Shown: positions 28,257 to 39,284 of the stretch, one piece after another
Layout: every line of letters begins with the position of its first letter
Numbering within the stretch: position 1 is the stretch's first letter
Assembly: GCF_900114635.1 (NCBI RefSeq)
Contig: NZ_FOTQ01000001.1
Span: 930,001-994,000, forward strand
Length of the DNA stretch: 64,000 bases
DNA from: Shimia aestuarii
GTDB lineage: Bacteria > Pseudomonadota > Alphaproteobacteria > Rhodobacterales > Rhodobacteraceae
Direction: 5' to 3'
Position numbers and translations under genes: made by a program
Notes under the pieces: model-generated
Databases searched by the model: none
What the model was told of the DNA's origin: nothing
The model's input: the letters and a program-made list of their open reading frames with translations, nothing else

Positions 28257-29986
28257 CTTACACCTCCCGGCCCGGAACTGTCCTTGATCTGCTGGTAATT
28301 CGTGAGAACCTCCCGCATGACTTCTTCACGCGGCCCAAAGGCGCGTTTCGCCCCGGAATCAAGAACAAGAAGCGTGTCGCACTCCTGAATAGCTGCTGGC
28401 CGATGGGCCATGATGAGAACCGAACGCCCATCTTCCTTTGTGGCGCGTATCGCTCTGTTGAGCGCCAACGATCCTTCGTTGTCGAGATTTGAGTTTGGTT
28501 CATCCAATACGAGGATAATCGGATCTCCATACATCGCGCGCGCCAAACCGATCCGCTGCATTTGCCCGCCCGAGAGCCGCCCACCATGCGTTGCAACTGG
28601 CGTGTCATATCCATTGGGCAGTTTCAGGATCATTTCGTGGGCATCAGCGCGCTGCGCCGCCTCAACCACTTTCTTCGGATCCAGATTTGGGTCAAATCGC
28701 GCAATATTCTCTGCCACGGTCCCGTCGAAGAGTTCCACACGCTGCGGCAGATATCCAATGTAACGCCCCAGGTCCGCGGGATCATAATGTTCCAACGCAG
28801 CCCCATCCAGGCGCACCTTGCCGCCAGCAGCGCGCCAAACGCCGGTCAGGGCGCGTGCAAGGCTCGACTTCCCGGCTCCGGATGGGCCAATCACCCCTAC
28901 AGCCTGTCCGGGTGCAACTGAAAAGCTGACCATGCGCAGCGACGCTTGCGGCTCACCCGGCGGAAGAACTGTGAGCTGGTGAACATCGAGTTTTGCAGCC
29001 GGTACCGGAAGCTTTGTGCGCGGCACCTCGGGTGGAACTTCGCTTAGCAATACACCAAGGTTGTTCCAACCGGTGCGCGCCCGCTGAACCAGAGTCCATT
29101 GGTTTACCGCCATTTCGATCGGAGCCAACGCCCGCCCCATCAGGATCGAACCGGCAATCATGGCCCCCGGGGTCACCTCCCCCTTGAGTGCCAGATACGC
29201 ACCCAAACCCAACATCGCCGACTGCAGGAACAGCCGGAATGTCTTTGTAGAAACCAGGAAAGCGCCCCCGACATCGGACGCGGCAACCGTCGCCCTAAGA
29301 GACTCGTCGCGCGCTTTTTGCCATCTTTCGAAAGTGGCATTCTGCATACCCATGGCACGCACCATCTCGGCTTCCGATTGTATCTGCGCGGACATCTTTT
29401 GCGCCCTGTGAGAGGTCGATCCGGCACGAGCCACGGAACGTCGTGTCGCAAACTGGTTTGCAACGGTGGTGAGGATCAAGATGCCGCCCCCTACGATCGC
29501 CAGAACACCAAGCCAAGGATGGAACAGAGAAATCCCGAACAAGAAGACAGGCGTCCACGGAATGTCAAAAACCGTTGTCAGGACCGGAGAGGTCATCAGT
29601 CGTTGTACGGATTCGAGATCGGCAAGACCAGTTTCTGCTTTTTCCGACTGCCCGAAGACCGACCTGCGCAAAACCGCATCAAAAACCCGCTTGTCCAGCC
29701 GGGATTGGAAACGCGCGCCAACCCGCGCCATGATCCGGCCCCTGGCGAAATCCAGAAGCCCCATCATTGCGAACAGAAAACCGACCAGAATTGCCAGTGC
29801 GAACAGGGTTTCCTCCGATCGGCTTCCAAGAACTCGATCGTAGACTTGCAGCATGAACAGCGGCCCAGTCAGCATCAGGAGATTCACGAAGAAACTGAAG
29901 ATGCCGGCGGCCCAATATAACCCCCTGCTCTCCCGGCGCGCGGCGCGCAGTTCTTCAAAACCTCTGCCTGAATGTGGTATTGCCAT
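28253..29986 (-). CDS. Type I secretion system ABC permease/ATPase (PrtD-like)
   Basis: 577 aa. The N-terminal half has six membrane helices; the ATPase half has Walker A (GPSGAGKSSL), signature (LSGGQMQR) and Walker B (IILVLDEP). It lacks an N-terminal peptidase C39 domain, as expected for exporters of RTX proteins with an uncleaved C-terminal signal. ATG 29986 has AAGGA 7 bases upstream. Likely cargo are RTX/Hint proteins such as the one at 54791, but no cargo gene is adjacent. Confidence 0.94.
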   Translation of the reverse strand: MAIPHSGRGFEELRAARRESRGLYWAAGIFSFFVNLLMLTGPLFMLQVYDRVLGSRSEETLFALAILVGFLFAMMGLLDFARGRIMARVGARFQSRLDKRVFDAVLRRSVFGQSEKAETGLADLESVQRLMTSPVLTTVFDIPWTPVFLFGISLFHPWLGVLAIVGGGILILTTVANQFATRRSVARAGSTSHRAQKMSAQIQSEAEMVRAMGMQNATFERWQKARDESLRATVAASDVGGAFLVSTKTFRLFLQSAMLGLGAYLALKGEVTPGAMIAGSILMGRALAPIEMAVNQWTLVQRARTGWNNLGVLLSEVPPEVPRTKLPVPAAKLDVHQLTVLPPGEPQASLRMVSFSVAPGQAVGVIGPSGAGKSSLARALTGVWRAAGGKVRLDGAALEHYDPADLGRYIGYLPQRVELFDGTVAENIARFDPNLDPKKVVEAAQRADAHEMILKLPNGYDTPVATHGGRLSGGQMQRIGLARAMYGDPIILVLDEPNSNLDNEGSLALNRAIRATKEDGRSVLIMAHRPAAIQECDTLLVLDSGAKRAFGPREEVMREVLTNYQQIKDSSGPGGVR

Positions 29987-30167
29987 CAATCAATCCTTGT
30001 TGCTGTGTCCAGCCCCCACTTCCATTTTGGCACGGGAAGGGCCGACACCCTGTAAAAAACCTGTTTCCATTCTGCCACAGCAGTATGGTAAGCCAATGAC
30101 CCTATTTGGGGTCCTGCCCTGAATGCATTAAGTGTCACGTATTCGTTAGTAATAGAGAAATACCCTC

Positions 30168-30947
30168 GTGTCATCTCGTCAAAAACCGGCTCTGAACCGA
30201 TTGATCCGTCCAATCCTCATCTGCGGCGCCTTGGCGCTTGCAGGCTGTGCCTCCAATAACGAGGTGAGCCGCTCCGGGATCTATGATCCCTACGAAAAAG
30301 ACAACCGGCAAACGCACGAGTTCAACAAGGCCGTGGACAAATACCTGTTCTCGCCAGCGTCTGATGGCTACGGGTCGATCTTTCCCGCACCTGTGCGTCA
30401 GAGCTTCTCGAATTTCGCGGACCATCTCTCGCTGCCCAATGACGTGATCAACCATACGCTTCAGGGCGATATCGATGCTGCGGCTCTCACGACGGTGCGG
30501 TTCGTGGTCAACACGTTCTTCGGAATCGCGGGCTTTTTTGACCCGGCCACCGAATTCGACATCGCGCGTGAAGATACGGATTTCGGAGAAACCCTGCATG
30601 TCTGGGGCGCCGCCGAGGGGCCATATGTCGAATTGCCCTTCTTCGGCCCGTCGACATCACGCGACGCGGTCGGGCTCGTTACCGATATCATCATGAACCC
30701 CTTCGTAGTGCTGTTCCAGGATCCGACGCAATATATCGGCGTCGTTGCCTACGTGGTGGATGCCATGGGCAACCGCTATGACTACGATACGACCATCGAT
30801 TCGATCCTGTATGAAAGCGCCGACAGCTATGCGCAGGCACGGATTCTTTATTTGCAGAATCGCCGTCATACGCTTGGAGTGGAGGGAGAAGATACTTATC
30901 TAGATCCCGATTTTGACCCTTACGAGGATCCATACGATGATTTCTGA
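30168..30947 (+). CDS. mlaA: MlaA (VacJ) family outer-membrane lipoprotein
   Basis: 259 aa from a GTG start. Signal peptide with lipobox LALAGC, then the family core (DPYEKDNRQTHEFNKAVDKY, LSLPNDVINHTLQGD, FGIAGFFDPATEFD). MlaA removes misplaced phospholipids from the outer leaflet of the outer membrane and passes them to MlaC. The acidic tail is unusual but common in this group. It overlaps mlaC by 11 bp. Confidence 0.93.
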   Translation: MSSRQKPALNRLIRPILICGALALAGCASNNEVSRSGIYDPYEKDNRQTHEFNKAVDKYLFSPASDGYGSIFPAPVRQSFSNFADHLSLPNDVINHTLQGDIDAAALTTVRFVVNTFFGIAGFFDPATEFDIAREDTDFGETLHVWGAAEGPYVELPFFGPSTSRDAVGLVTDIIMNPFVVLFQDPTQYIGVVAYVVDAMGNRYDYDTTIDSILYESADSYAQARILYLQNRRHTLGVEGEDTYLDPDFDPYEDPYDDF

Positions 30948-31542
30948 GCTGTCCCGCCGCACTTTTGTGACTTGTCTTTCCGCCACGGCTCTAGTCGGTG
31001 CGGCTCCTGGCGCGGCGCTGGCTCTGAACGACGCACAGGCCAAGGCGCTGATCGACAAGGTCGTCGCCGACATCAACCGCGTGATCAACTCCGGCAAATC
31101 GCTGAACGCGATGATCAAGGAATTCGAACGTATCTTCGTCAAGTATGGCGACGTTCCGATCATTGCGCGCTCGGCCCTTGGCGCGGATGCCCGCCGCATG
31201 AGCAGTGCGCAGCTCAATGCCTATACCAAGGCGTTTCAGGGCTACATGGCGCGCAAGTACGGGAAGCGCTTCAACGAGTTCGTCGGAGGTAAGATCGACG
31301 TTCAGGGCAGCCGCAAGGTCAAGAGCTTCTACGAGGTCAAATCCACGGTCAAGCTGCGCGGCCAGGCGCCCTTCGAGGTCAACTTCCTCGTTTCGGACAA
31401 GTCCGGCCAGGACAAGTTCTTTGACATGATCATCGAAGGCATCAGCCTGCGCCTTTCCGAAAAGTCGGAAATCGGGGCCATGCTCGACAAACGTGGCGGT
31501 GACATCAACGCCCTGATCGCTGATCTTCAAAAGGCGGGCTGA
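30937..31542 (+). CDS. mlaC: MlaC/Ttg2D family periplasmic phospholipid-binding protein
   Basis: 201 aa. The signal peptide carries twin arginines (SRRTFVTCLSATALVG), so Tat export is possible. The body matches the MlaC/toluene-tolerance Ttg2 family (FVKYGDVPIIARSALGADAR, YTKAFQGYMARKYGKRF). It carries phospholipid between MlaA and the inner-membrane MlaFEDB exporter, whose genes are not in this window. ATG 30937 lies inside the end of mlaA. Confidence 0.92.
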   Translation: MISELSRRTFVTCLSATALVGAAPGAALALNDAQAKALIDKVVADINRVINSGKSLNAMIKEFERIFVKYGDVPIIARSALGADARRMSSAQLNAYTKAFQGYMARKYGKRFNEFVGGKIDVQGSRKVKSFYEVKSTVKLRGQAPFEVNFLVSDKSGQDKFFDMIIEGISLRLSEKSEIGAMLDKRGGDINALIADLQKAG

Positions 31543-31581
31543 GCACTTATCGCGCCTTGCCTGCGAACCCACCGCCTGCAA

Positions 31582-31607
31582 AGCTCCTGTTTGACCGAAC
31601 AGGAGCT
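31582..31607 (+). promoter_or_regulatory. Perfect hairpin that contains the ribosome-binding site of the ACT-domain gene
   Basis: AGCTCCTGTT and its exact complement flank the loop TGACCG. The right arm holds AGGAG, the only good ribosome site for ATG 31613. No T-tract follows, so translational control is as likely as termination after mlaC. Confidence 0.55.
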
Positions 31608-31612
31608 ATTTC

Positions 31613-32032
31613 ATGTCGCAACGCGCCCATACCGCCCATGAAATGATCTCCGGCATGTCACCAGAGCCCATGGACGGGACATACGTGTTTGTCACCACGA
31701 CGGATACCGAACTGGCCACGGTCCTCACCGAAAACGCATTGGCACTTTATCGAGAAACCGAGGGCATCTCCCTGATTATTCCGGTCTCAGTGGCCGCCGA
31801 GGCCGGTTTCGCGGTCGATCAGCCAATGCGGTGCATCACGCTCAATGTCTATTCCGCGCTCGATGGCGTCGGCCTCACCGCTGCCGTGGCCACCGAACTG
31901 GCGGCTGTCGGTATTCCCTGCAATATGGTTGCCGCCTACAATCACGACCATGTCTTCGTGCCCGAAACCTTGCTGGAGCGCGCACTCGCCTCCCTGCAGG
32001 TGTTGCAATCAAGGGCGCAACAAGGCTGCTGA
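31613..32032 (+). CDS. ACT domain-containing protein
   Basis: 139 aa, a stand-alone double ACT-like protein (MDGTYVFVTTTD, MRCITLNVYSALDGVGLTA, GIPCNMVAAYNHDHVFVPE), the family with an ACT_7-type domain and no enzymatic part. Such proteins are thought to bind amino acids and regulate. Its ribosome site is inside a hairpin. It is convergent with the penicillin-binding protein gene, 2 bp away. Confidence 0.85.
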   Translation: MSQRAHTAHEMISGMSPEPMDGTYVFVTTTDTELATVLTENALALYRETEGISLIIPVSVAAEAGFAVDQPMRCITLNVYSALDGVGLTAAVATELAAVGIPCNMVAAYNHDHVFVPETLLERALASLQVLQSRAQQGC

Positions 32033-32034
32033 CC

Positions 32035-34808
<2,774 letters not shown>

Positions 34809-34833
34809 GCGTCCCAGGGGAAGGAAAACACTC

Positions 34834-36171
34834 ATGAAAACCCTTACGAAACTCGCCCTGCCCGCCGCGCTGATCGCGCTGCCGGCCATGGGCATGGCCG
34901 AAGAAGGTCCGGTTCCCGGCGTGAACGCCTCGACCGACACGGTCTTCATCCTGAACTCGGTGCTGTTCCTTGTGGGCGGCTTCCTCGTGTTCTGGATGGC
35001 AGCAGGCTTTGCCATGCTCGAAGCCGGGCTCGTACGCTCCAAGAACGTGACCATGCAGCTGATGAAGAACGTTGCCCTGTTCTCGCTGGCGGCCATCTTC
35101 TACTACCTGATCGGCTACAACCTGATGTACCCGCTCGGAACCTGGTCGGTTGACGGTATCCTGTCGGGCGTCTGGGGTCCCGGTGTTCTCGAAGCAGTTG
35201 GTGTTTCGGCGGCAGATGCCGACGATTACTCCTACGCCTCGACCGGCTCGGATTTCTTCTTCCAGCTGATGTTCTGCGCCACCACGGCCTCGATCGTGTC
35301 AGGTACGCTGGCTGAACGTATCAAGCTCTGGCCCTTCCTGATCTTCGTGATCATCCTGACCGGTATCATCTATCCGCTGCAGGCATCGTGGAAATGGGGC
35401 GGTGGCTTCCTCGACCAAGCAGGCTTCCTCGACTTCGCTGGCTCGACCGTTGTGCACTCGGTGGGTGGCTGGGCCGCTCTGACCGGCGCGCTGATCCTGG
35501 GTCCGCGTATCGGCAAGTATAACAAAGATGGCAAGACAGTGCCGATGCCCGGTTCGAACCTGACCCTCGCAACGCTCGGTACGTTCATCCTGTGGCTTGG
35601 CTGGTTTGGCTTCAACGGCGGCTCGCAGCTGGCCATGGGCACCGTGGGGGACGTTGCCGATGTGTCGCGCATCTTTGCCAACACCAACACGGCAGCCGCT
35701 GGTGGCGCAATTGCGGCCATGATCGTCTCGCAGCTGATGTTCAAAAAGCCTGACCTTACCATGACCCTGAACGGCGCGCTGGCCGGTCTCGTGTCGATCA
35801 CCGCAGAACCGCTGACGCCTTCCCTCGGCGCAGCTACCCTGATCGGCATGATCGGCGGTGTGATCGTGGTCTTCGCCATCCCGATGATGGACAAGCTCAA
35901 GATCGACGACGTGGTTGGCGCGATCCCGGTTCACCTGATCTGCGGCATCTGGGGCACCATTGCCGTGGCCTTCACCAACTCGGACGCTTCGATCGGCACC
36001 CAGCTTTACGGCGTGATCGTGGTCGGTATCTTCACCGTGGTTGTCTCGGGCGTGGTCTGGTTCATCCTGAACGCCATCATGGGCCTGCGGGTCGATGAAG
36101 AGACCGAGATCAACGGTCTGGACATGGCCGAGCTTGGGATGGAAGCCTATCCGGAATTCACCAACGGCTAA
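34834..36171 (+). CDS. amtB: Ammonium transporter AmtB
   Basis: 445 aa with a signal peptide (ALPAALIALPAMGMAEE) and eleven expected membrane helices. Amt landmarks include AGFAMLEAGLVRSKN, the first pore histidine region HSVGGWAAL and the late pore region around IPVHLICGIWGT. It takes up ammonium under nitrogen limitation and is gated by GlnK from the same operon. GGGGAAGGA precedes the ATG. A GC-rich hairpin follows at 36200. Confidence 0.97.
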   Translation: MKTLTKLALPAALIALPAMGMAEEGPVPGVNASTDTVFILNSVLFLVGGFLVFWMAAGFAMLEAGLVRSKNVTMQLMKNVALFSLAAIFYYLIGYNLMYPLGTWSVDGILSGVWGPGVLEAVGVSAADADDYSYASTGSDFFFQLMFCATTASIVSGTLAERIKLWPFLIFVIILTGIIYPLQASWKWGGGFLDQAGFLDFAGSTVVHSVGGWAALTGALILGPRIGKYNKDGKTVPMPGSNLTLATLGTFILWLGWFGFNGGSQLAMGTVGDVADVSRIFANTNTAAAGGAIAAMIVSQLMFKKPDLTMTLNGALAGLVSITAEPLTPSLGAATLIGMIGGVIVVFAIPMMDKLKIDDVVGAIPVHLICGIWGTIAVAFTNSDASIGTQLYGVIVVGIFTVVVSGVVWFILNAIMGLRVDEETEINGLDMAELGMEAYPEFTNG

Positions 36172-36199
36172 TCCCGCCGCTCAATTCTGAAAAACAAAT

Positions 36200-36231
36200 G
36201 AGGCCCGGGCTCCCCAAAGCCCGGGCCTCTT
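36200..36231 (+). terminator. GC-rich terminator hairpin after amtB
   Basis: GAGGCCCGGGCT and AGCCCGGGCCTC form a 12-bp perfect stem with loop CCCCAA. Only a short TT follows, so strength depends on the stem. Confidence 0.75.
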
Positions 36232-36263
36232 CGTGCGAAACGTCTTCCGCACGGGCCGTCCCG

Positions 36264-36545
36264 TCAGGCGCAAGCGCCCTGTGGCCGCATTTCCAGGTGC
36301 ACGTGCTTTCGCAACTCGGCAATCAACTGGGCCTGCGCCATGCGCTCGCCGGGGTCGGTCAACTGCATCAACCGCGCTTGTGCGGTAACGATCTGCCGGT
36401 TGAGAAGCCCAATCAAACTGTCCCTGCGCGTGTTCGAACGGACATCTTCGTGCGACCGGGGCACCGCCGCCAGACGCAAGGCACCGTCCGGGCGTTCAGC
36501 CAGCTTCAAAGCTCTTTGAATAGCGTGATGCATCTGTTTGCGCAT
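36264..36545 (-). CDS. Hypothetical protein, small helical
   Basis: 93 aa from ATG 36545, chosen because GGGAAGGA lies 7 bases upstream; the frame extends further to 36608 or 36620. The sequence is helix-rich and basic (MRKQMHHAIQRALKLAER, then LIGLLNRQIVTAQARLMQL). Family not recognised. It is convergent with amtB and divergent from hemP. Confidence 0.55.
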   Translation of the reverse strand: MRKQMHHAIQRALKLAERPDGALRLAAVPRSHEDVRSNTRRDSLIGLLNRQIVTAQARLMQLTDPGERMAQAQLIAELRKHVHLEMRPQGACA

Positions 36546-36728
36546 CTGAAATCCTTCCCGACCCGGCATCGGGTCCTTGTCTTCATGCCATGTCTTGTTA
36601 GCGGTCATATGGGAGCGCATCCGTCGTTTTTCAGGGGCAAAACACAGTCGTGACAGGAACTCACAAAAGATTGACGCCTCCGGTCAAACAGCCCCCTCCG
36701 ACAAACGGACACTTCAACTTGACATATC

Positions 36729-36743
36729 TGACTGTTTTTGTCA
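36729..36743. promoter_or_regulatory. Iron-responsive operator (IRO/RirA-type) upstream of hemP
   Basis: TGA-N9-TCA (TGACTGTTTTTGTCA), extended to CTGAC/GTCAG, matches the RirA-type iron operator described for alphaproteobacteria. A -35-like TTGACA lies 4 bp upstream (36719-36724), so bound regulator would cover the promoter. Confidence 0.6.
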
Positions 36744-36808
36744 GTTTATTTGCAACAGCCACCCGACAGGGAAGCCAACAATCCAGACCATCACTGAAAG
36801 AGGCTCGC

Positions 36809-36967
36809 ATGACGGTGCACCAGCCATTTGCCCCGACCACCAACCTGACCCCGATCCACGATGCAACGCGCCTGACCGGCGACAATGGCCTTGCCCATAT
36901 TCAGCTTGGCGACCAGCTCTATACGCTGCGCATTACCCGCGCCGGAAAGCTGATCCTGACCAAGTGA
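36809..36967 (+). CDS. hemP: Hemin uptake protein HemP
   Basis: 52 aa. The C-terminus GDQLYTLRITRAGKLILTK is the HemP family signature. HemP/HmuP proteins are small regulators or accessories of haem uptake genes. AAGAGG precedes ATG 36809. It stands alone here; no hmu transport genes are adjacent. The IRO-type operator at 36729 supports iron-starvation induction. Confidence 0.88.
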   Translation: MTVHQPFAPTTNLTPIHDATRLTGDNGLAHIQLGDQLYTLRITRAGKLILTK

Positions 36968-37076
36968 GCGCAGGCGCGACACATGCGCCCGGCCACATAA
37001 GATACTCACGCGACTTAACCCTCCCTTAGATATTTGACGCCACCCTGAGCGCAATTCTTTGCTGGGATTGAGTTTC

Positions 37077-38045
37077 ATGGAGTTCTGGTTGCGCAACATC
37101 AAGGCTGTCATCTGCGCATGTCTCGTGAGTGTCCTCCTCGCGCAAACAGCCTTGGCGCGCTGCGGCCTGCCCGATGATGTCATGCACCTGTGGGAGCAAT
37201 TGGAGACCGCCAGCGCCATCTCCGGTGCAGATCAGGCGGCCTGGGCTCACCGGCTCTCGAACGCATCGGGCCGGGTCGACATGGGCGCCGTGAGCAAGAA
37301 ACTCTTCTCCGTCGGAATGCCAAACAGCCGCACGCAGGTGGACGTGCTCTTGCGCGAGGCGCAGAGGTTCGGGGGCGACAGGGACTGGTTCGATCGAAAA
37401 CAGCTGCGCCGCCAGCTCGACCTTGTTGAACAGTTGGACATCCTTGTTTGCAAACTGGAAACCTCCGATGGCAGGTCCGGCGACCGGACGGAGCCCGAAA
37501 AGGTCGGCAAGTCCAACGCACAGATGCCCCTGCCCCGCCAACTCCTTGATTCAGAGGGCATGTTGAGAATGGGGGTGCTTCTCGGGGTCGTAGCCCTGAT
37601 GATCCTCCTGATCTTCGCGATCAGAGTGGCCTTTGACTGGGCCTATGCCGTCACCCACAACCGTCGCAGCTGCCGGATACAGGCCGTCGTCGAATCGGGG
37701 CTGGACGTGATCGACGGACACATCACCATTCTCGGGCGCAAGGGGTGCCGTTTCCAGCCGGTCAACGAAGGCGCCTATGCCCGGCTCGAGCAAACGGCCC
37801 AGGCCCGATACGTAACACTCTATGTCAGTGATCACGCTTTCCCAATGCTGATCGACGGGACATATGGCCATTTCGCCGCCCTCTATTTCAATGTGCCGCT
37901 CAGTCGGGAAGGACAGGGAACCCTGCTAGGGTATTCGTCGATGACCCCCAGATACGTGCCCCGCAGCAAGACCACTGCACGGACACGCAAGAGCAAGCAG
38001 GCGGACAGGGCTCATTCGCCACACGGCTCGCGCGCCAGCGGATAA
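37077..38045 (+). CDS. Membrane protein with signal peptide and C-terminal PilZ-like domain
   Basis: 322 aa. An N-terminal signal sequence (AVICACLVSVLLAQTALA) precedes a helical periplasmic part with two to three cysteines (residues 25-150). A membrane helix (MGVLLGVVALMILLIFAIRVAF, about 165-188) leads to a cytoplasmic domain beginning HNRRSCRIQAVV and ITILGRKGCRFQP, which resembles PilZ. The canonical PilZ c-di-GMP pattern (RxxxR, then D/NxSxxG) is only partly kept, so ligand binding is uncertain. The basic tail is low-complexity. Family not named with confidence. Confidence 0.7.
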   Translation: MEFWLRNIKAVICACLVSVLLAQTALARCGLPDDVMHLWEQLETASAISGADQAAWAHRLSNASGRVDMGAVSKKLFSVGMPNSRTQVDVLLREAQRFGGDRDWFDRKQLRRQLDLVEQLDILVCKLETSDGRSGDRTEPEKVGKSNAQMPLPRQLLDSEGMLRMGVLLGVVALMILLIFAIRVAFDWAYAVTHNRRSCRIQAVVESGLDVIDGHITILGRKGCRFQPVNEGAYARLEQTAQARYVTLYVSDHAFPMLIDGTYGHFAALYFNVPLSREGQGTLLGYSSMTPRYVPRSKTTARTRKSKQADRAHSPHGSRASG

Positions 38046-38049
38046 GAAA

Positions 38050-38075
38050 GGGCGCCTCGCAAGGCGCCCGGTCCA
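38050..38075 (-). terminator. Terminator of the aminotransferase-sseA operon
   Basis: GGGCGCC/GGCGCCC with a 6-base loop lies 30 bp past the aminotransferase stop. On the minus strand it is followed by a TTTCTT stretch. It may also act weakly on the plus strand. Confidence 0.65.
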
Positions 38076-38099
38076 ATCGGTATAGCGTGTCCGCGCAGA

Positions 38100-39284
38100 T
38101 CAGATTCCAGCGTCAATGATCGCCTTGGCCAGAACCGGCACGCTGTGCGCATTCAGACCGGCGATGTTCAGACGGCTGTCACTGACCATGTAGATCGCGT
38201 GATCCGCGCGCAGGATTTCCACTTTGTCCGGCGTGGTGCCGATCTGGCTGAACATGCCGCGGTGCTGCGCGATGAAACCGAAACGGTCCGACCCGGACAG
38301 CTTCTGCAGCTCATCCGCCAATTGCTGACGCAGCCCCAGCATGCCCAGACGCATCTCTTCCAGCTCCGCCATCCAATCGGCTTTCAATGCCGGGTCGGTG
38401 AGGATTTCCGTCACCACCCGCGCCCCGTGGTCGGGCGGGAAGGAAAAGTTCTGACGGTTGAGGTGGTTCAGGTTGCCCTGCGTGACCGCCGTGTTCTCGG
38501 CCTTCTCGCCAATCGCAATCAACAAACCCGTGCGTTCGCGATAGATGCCGAAATTCTTCGAGCAGCTCGCCGCGATCAGCAACTGGGGCACCGAAGACGC
38601 CACCAACCGTGTCGCCGCCGCATCTTCTTCGAGACCGTCACCAAAGCCCTGGTAGGCGATGTCGATCATCGGCAGACAGCCCTTGTCGTTGATCAGGTCG
38701 ATCACCGACTGCCACTGCGTCAGGTTCAGGTTGGCGCCGGTCGGGTTGTGACAGCAGCCATGCAGCAGAACCACGTCATTCGACGTCACATCGGCCAGGT
38801 CTTCCATCATGCCTTCGAAATCCACCGCCCGGGTCTCGGTGTCGAAATAGCGATACTTGACGACCGGAATACCCAGATAGCCCAGAATGCTCACGTGGTT
38901 CGGCCATGTCGGGTCAGACACAAAAACCCGCGCATCCGGATTGGCCATCTTCACCAGTTCAAACGCCTGACGCACGGCACCGGTGCCACCCGGGGTCGCC
39001 ACTGCCGCCAGCCGCGCGCGGTCCACACTGTCCGCCAGCAAAAGATCACACATTGCTTCGGAGTAGGCCGGGTCTCCGGCCAGACCGACATAGGACTTGC
39101 TGGTCTGCTCCTCGACCAGCTTGCGCTCGGCCGCCTTGACGGCGCGCATGACCGGAGTCACGCCCTCGGCGTTTTTATAGACCCCCACGCCAAGGTCGAT
39201 CTTGGTCGGGCGCGGGTCTTCGCGGTAAAGGGCCATCAGGCCAAGGATCTTGTCCTTGGGCTGTTCTTTCAGATTGCTGAGCAT
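38100..39284 (-). CDS. Aromatic amino acid/aspartate aminotransferase (class I, AspC/TyrB type)
   Basis: 394 aa. Landmarks of the Ia aminotransferase subgroup: KIDLGVGVYKNAEGVTPVM, the PLP-side DPTWPNHVSI, HGCCHNPTGANL and the PLP lysine in IAASCSKNFGIYRERTG; the terminal SRLNIAGL binds the carboxylate. It exchanges amino groups between aspartate or aromatic amino acids and 2-oxoglutarate. ATG 39284 gives the best spacing from GGGAG; ATG 39287 just before it overlaps the sseA stop. Co-transcribed with sseA. Confidence 0.93.
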   Translation of the reverse strand: MLSNLKEQPKDKILGLMALYREDPRPTKIDLGVGVYKNAEGVTPVMRAVKAAERKLVEEQTSKSYVGLAGDPAYSEAMCDLLLADSVDRARLAAVATPGGTGAVRQAFELVKMANPDARVFVSDPTWPNHVSILGYLGIPVVKYRYFDTETRAVDFEGMMEDLADVTSNDVVLLHGCCHNPTGANLNLTQWQSVIDLINDKGCLPMIDIAYQGFGDGLEEDAAATRLVASSVPQLLIAASCSKNFGIYRERTGLLIAIGEKAENTAVTQGNLNHLNRQNFSFPPDHGARVVTEILTDPALKADWMAELEEMRLGMLGLRQQLADELQKLSGSDRFGFIAQHRGMFSQIGTTPDKVEILRADHAIYMVSDSRLNIAGLNAHSVPVLAKAIIDAGI

